Origin: Streptomyces nodosus
Lineage (GTDB): Bacteria; Actinomycetota; Actinomycetes; Streptomycetales; Streptomycetaceae
Reading direction: 5' to 3'
NCBI RefSeq assembly: GCF_008704995.1
Contig: NZ_CP023747.1
Span: 7,708,588 to 7,772,587, forward strand
DNA length: 64,000 nt
Shown here piece by piece: positions 63,006 through 64,000 of the stretch. The first letter of the stretch is position 1, and each line of letters opens with the position of its first letter. The notes beneath the pieces are model-generated. The model was not told the origin of the DNA and made no database searches. It saw only the letters and a list, made by a program, of their open reading frames with translations. The position numbers and the translations under genes were made by a program.

Positions 63006-64000
63006 CTAGATCGGGTGGGCCGTGCGAAGGGATCCGTCAGGCCCCAGGATAACCCTGATTCCCGTTGAGACTCCCCCGCCATCGTTCTTGGAGAGCCGTC
63101 CGATTACATTACCTGGGCCGAAGTTGTACTCGTAGACGACGCCATCACGCCCCTTGGTGTTAGGCATCGCCTTGCCTTTTCCGACGGCTTCCTGGATCCG
63201 CTTTTTGAGCTTTTCCCCCTTGACGAACTTACCCTCGAAGACTCCCTTTCCATCGGGGTCTTTTGCGTATCCCTTTCCGCTCGTGCGGTGATTATCGAGC
63301 ACGTGTCCCCACCCGTCGTAATCGGGGGTGGACCACTTCACGATGGGGCGTGTCTTGGCTGCCCTTGAGACATCCGCGATCCGTTCCAGGTCCTTGAGCT
63401 GACCCGGCACCTTGAGGAAGTCGCCGACGAGCGGAATGAAGCCTATGGCACCCAGGGTTGAGCCGACCATGTCGCCGTCGTCGACCGAGCGCTTGAAGTC
63501 GTACCCGTCGCAGGCCGCTCCGACGACAGGGATCCAGCCGCAGCCGATGAGTAGGAGTTCCTTGATGATCTCAGGGTTGCCCTGGTCACCAATCAGGCCC
63601 GGGCAGGCCGGGTATCCGGACCCGGTGCAGCTGTTGCCAGTGTTGGCGCTGTTGTCGGTCATGGCCGGGGCCCTGGGACCGGTGGTGGTGCACTGGTTCA
63701 TCCCCATCGCGTAGTGGCACTGCGTCGTGCCTGTGCTCGTGGTGGTCGCGGTGCCTGTCTTTCCACCACCACCGCCACTGCCGCTGAGGACACCGCTGGA
63801 GATTATGGCGCCCACGGTGCTGAGCACGGCACCGATCACGCCGCCGACCAGACCGAGAAGGGCACCGAGACCGCCGCCCTTCTTGAGCCCTGTCGGGTCG
63901 CTGAAGGTGACGGGACTGTTGTCGGCATAGGCGTAGCCGTTGAGCGACTGGTGCTGATCCATCGAGAGCAGCGGGTCGACACTGAGCCTTTGCCAACTTG
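63006..64000 (-). CDS. RHS repeat-associated polymorphic toxin, C-terminal part
   Basis: The gene enters from the right edge of the window. The first visible residues, WQRLSVDPLLSMDQHQSLNGYAYADNSPVTFSDPTGL, are the conserved RHS core end. A Gly-rich, hydrophobic linker (GALLGLVGGVIGAVLSTVGAIISSG) and a pre-toxin stretch with paired Cys follow. The last 130 or so residues form the toxin: VKWSTPDYDGWGHVLDNHRTSGKGY, VYEYNFGPGNVIGRL and TGIRVILGPDGSLRTAHPI. The His/Arg/Thr-His endings recall BECR-fold RNase toxins, but this is inference. Confidence 0.8.
   Translation of the reverse strand, partial: SWQRLSVDPLLSMDQHQSLNGYAYADNSPVTFSDPTGLKKGGGLGALLGLVGGVIGAVLSTVGAIISSGVLSGSGGGGGKTGTATTTSTGTTQCHYAMGMNQCTTTGPRAPAMTDNSANTGNSCTGSGYPACPGLIGDQGNPEIIKELLLIGCGWIPVVGAACDGYDFKRSVDDGDMVGSTLGAIGFIPLVGDFLKVPGQLKDLERIADVSRAAKTRPIVKWSTPDYDGWGHVLDNHRTSGKGYAKDPDGKGVFEGKFVKGEKLKKRIQEAVGKGKAMPNTKGRDGVVYEYNFGPGNVIGRLSKNDGGGVSTGIRVILGPDGSLRTAHPI

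Noticed and set aside
1..64000. CRISPR arrays, tRNA and rRNA genes, modular PKS or NRPS genes
   Set aside because: I saw no regularly spaced repeats, no tRNA cloverleaf ends, no rRNA sequence, and no ketosynthase, adenylation or carrier-protein motif.

Overview
The window is high-GC actinobacterial DNA and almost certainly comes from a Streptomyces chromosome. The evidence is the GC-rich third codon positions, frequent GTG starts, ATGA start/stop overlaps, an AfsA/ScbR-type gamma-butyrolactone locus, and a lasso peptide precursor whose core I recognise as siamycin I (MS-271). I saw no rRNA, tRNA or CRISPR array. The many insertion-sequence fragments and broken genes suggest an accessory, rearranged part of the genome.

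Region 1 (about 1-24.6 kb) holds metabolic and regulatory genes in small units. It opens with the tail of a DNA alkylation repair protein, an Rrf2 regulator with a metallo-beta-lactamase-fold hydrolase, and a large secreted subtilisin-like protease. A broken DUF899 gene, an NmrA-like/NTF2-like pair with a divergent AraC regulator, and an HxlR regulator facing a decayed SDR gene follow. Next come DoxX, VOC and SDR genes, an IS3 remnant, a lipoprotein and a TetR-controlled group of four SDRs. A VOC protein, an ECF-like sigma factor, a GlcG/HbpS-like protein and a Tat-exported SnoaL-like protein come next. The region ends with IS630 and PAS remnants and an atypical LuxR regulator.

Region 2 (about 24.7-35.6 kb) is a lasso peptide cluster on the + strand. 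A histidine kinase and an ABC exporter precede the 43-residue precursor (27811-27942). Then come the cyclase, the split RRE and protease proteins, a second ABC exporter, MauE-like and DsbA-like proteins for disulfide formation, and a CapA/metallophosphatase-fold protein matching the MS-271 tryptophan epimerase. A NarL-type response regulator closes the cluster. A perfect hairpin lies between precursor and cyclase and probably sets their expression ratio.

Region 3 (about 35.7-38.8 kb) is a graveyard of mobile elements. It holds an IS256 fragment and the remnant of a Tn7-like TnsA/TnsB element, split by IS110 and IS6 fragments.

Region 4 (about 38.8-56.3 kb) looks like a second biosynthetic locus. 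A minus-strand gene group encodes a ferredoxin reductase, a ferredoxin, an 85-aa protein, a membrane desaturase/hydroxylase, both subunits of a B12-dependent glutamate mutase, a quinone oxidoreductase-like enzyme, an EamA transporter, a PLP-dependent decarboxylase and a LysR regulator. Beyond a gap lie a 111-aa acidic protein, a tandem-cupin protein and an MFS transporter. The likely chemistry is glutamate to 3-methylaspartate, then decarboxylation, with a separate oxygenase/desaturase chain. No NRPS, PKS or carrier protein is visible, and I know no described pathway with this gene set. Beside it is a gamma-butyrolactone locus: an AfsA-like synthase, a ScbR-like receptor, a HAD protein, an SDR and a second TetR. 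Nearly identical 19-bp sites sit upstream of the receptor and of the ferredoxin-reductase operon, so the butyrolactone system probably controls the cluster.

Region 5 (about 56.4-64 kb) holds a YrhB-like protein, a truncated IS5 transposase, a zinc-ribbon-like gene with an in-frame stop, a frameshifted ISL3 transposase and an intact IS3 element. The IS3 has clear terminal repeats but no target duplication. A decayed gene of unknown function, a candidate immunity gene and the end of an RHS-repeat polymorphic toxin complete the window.
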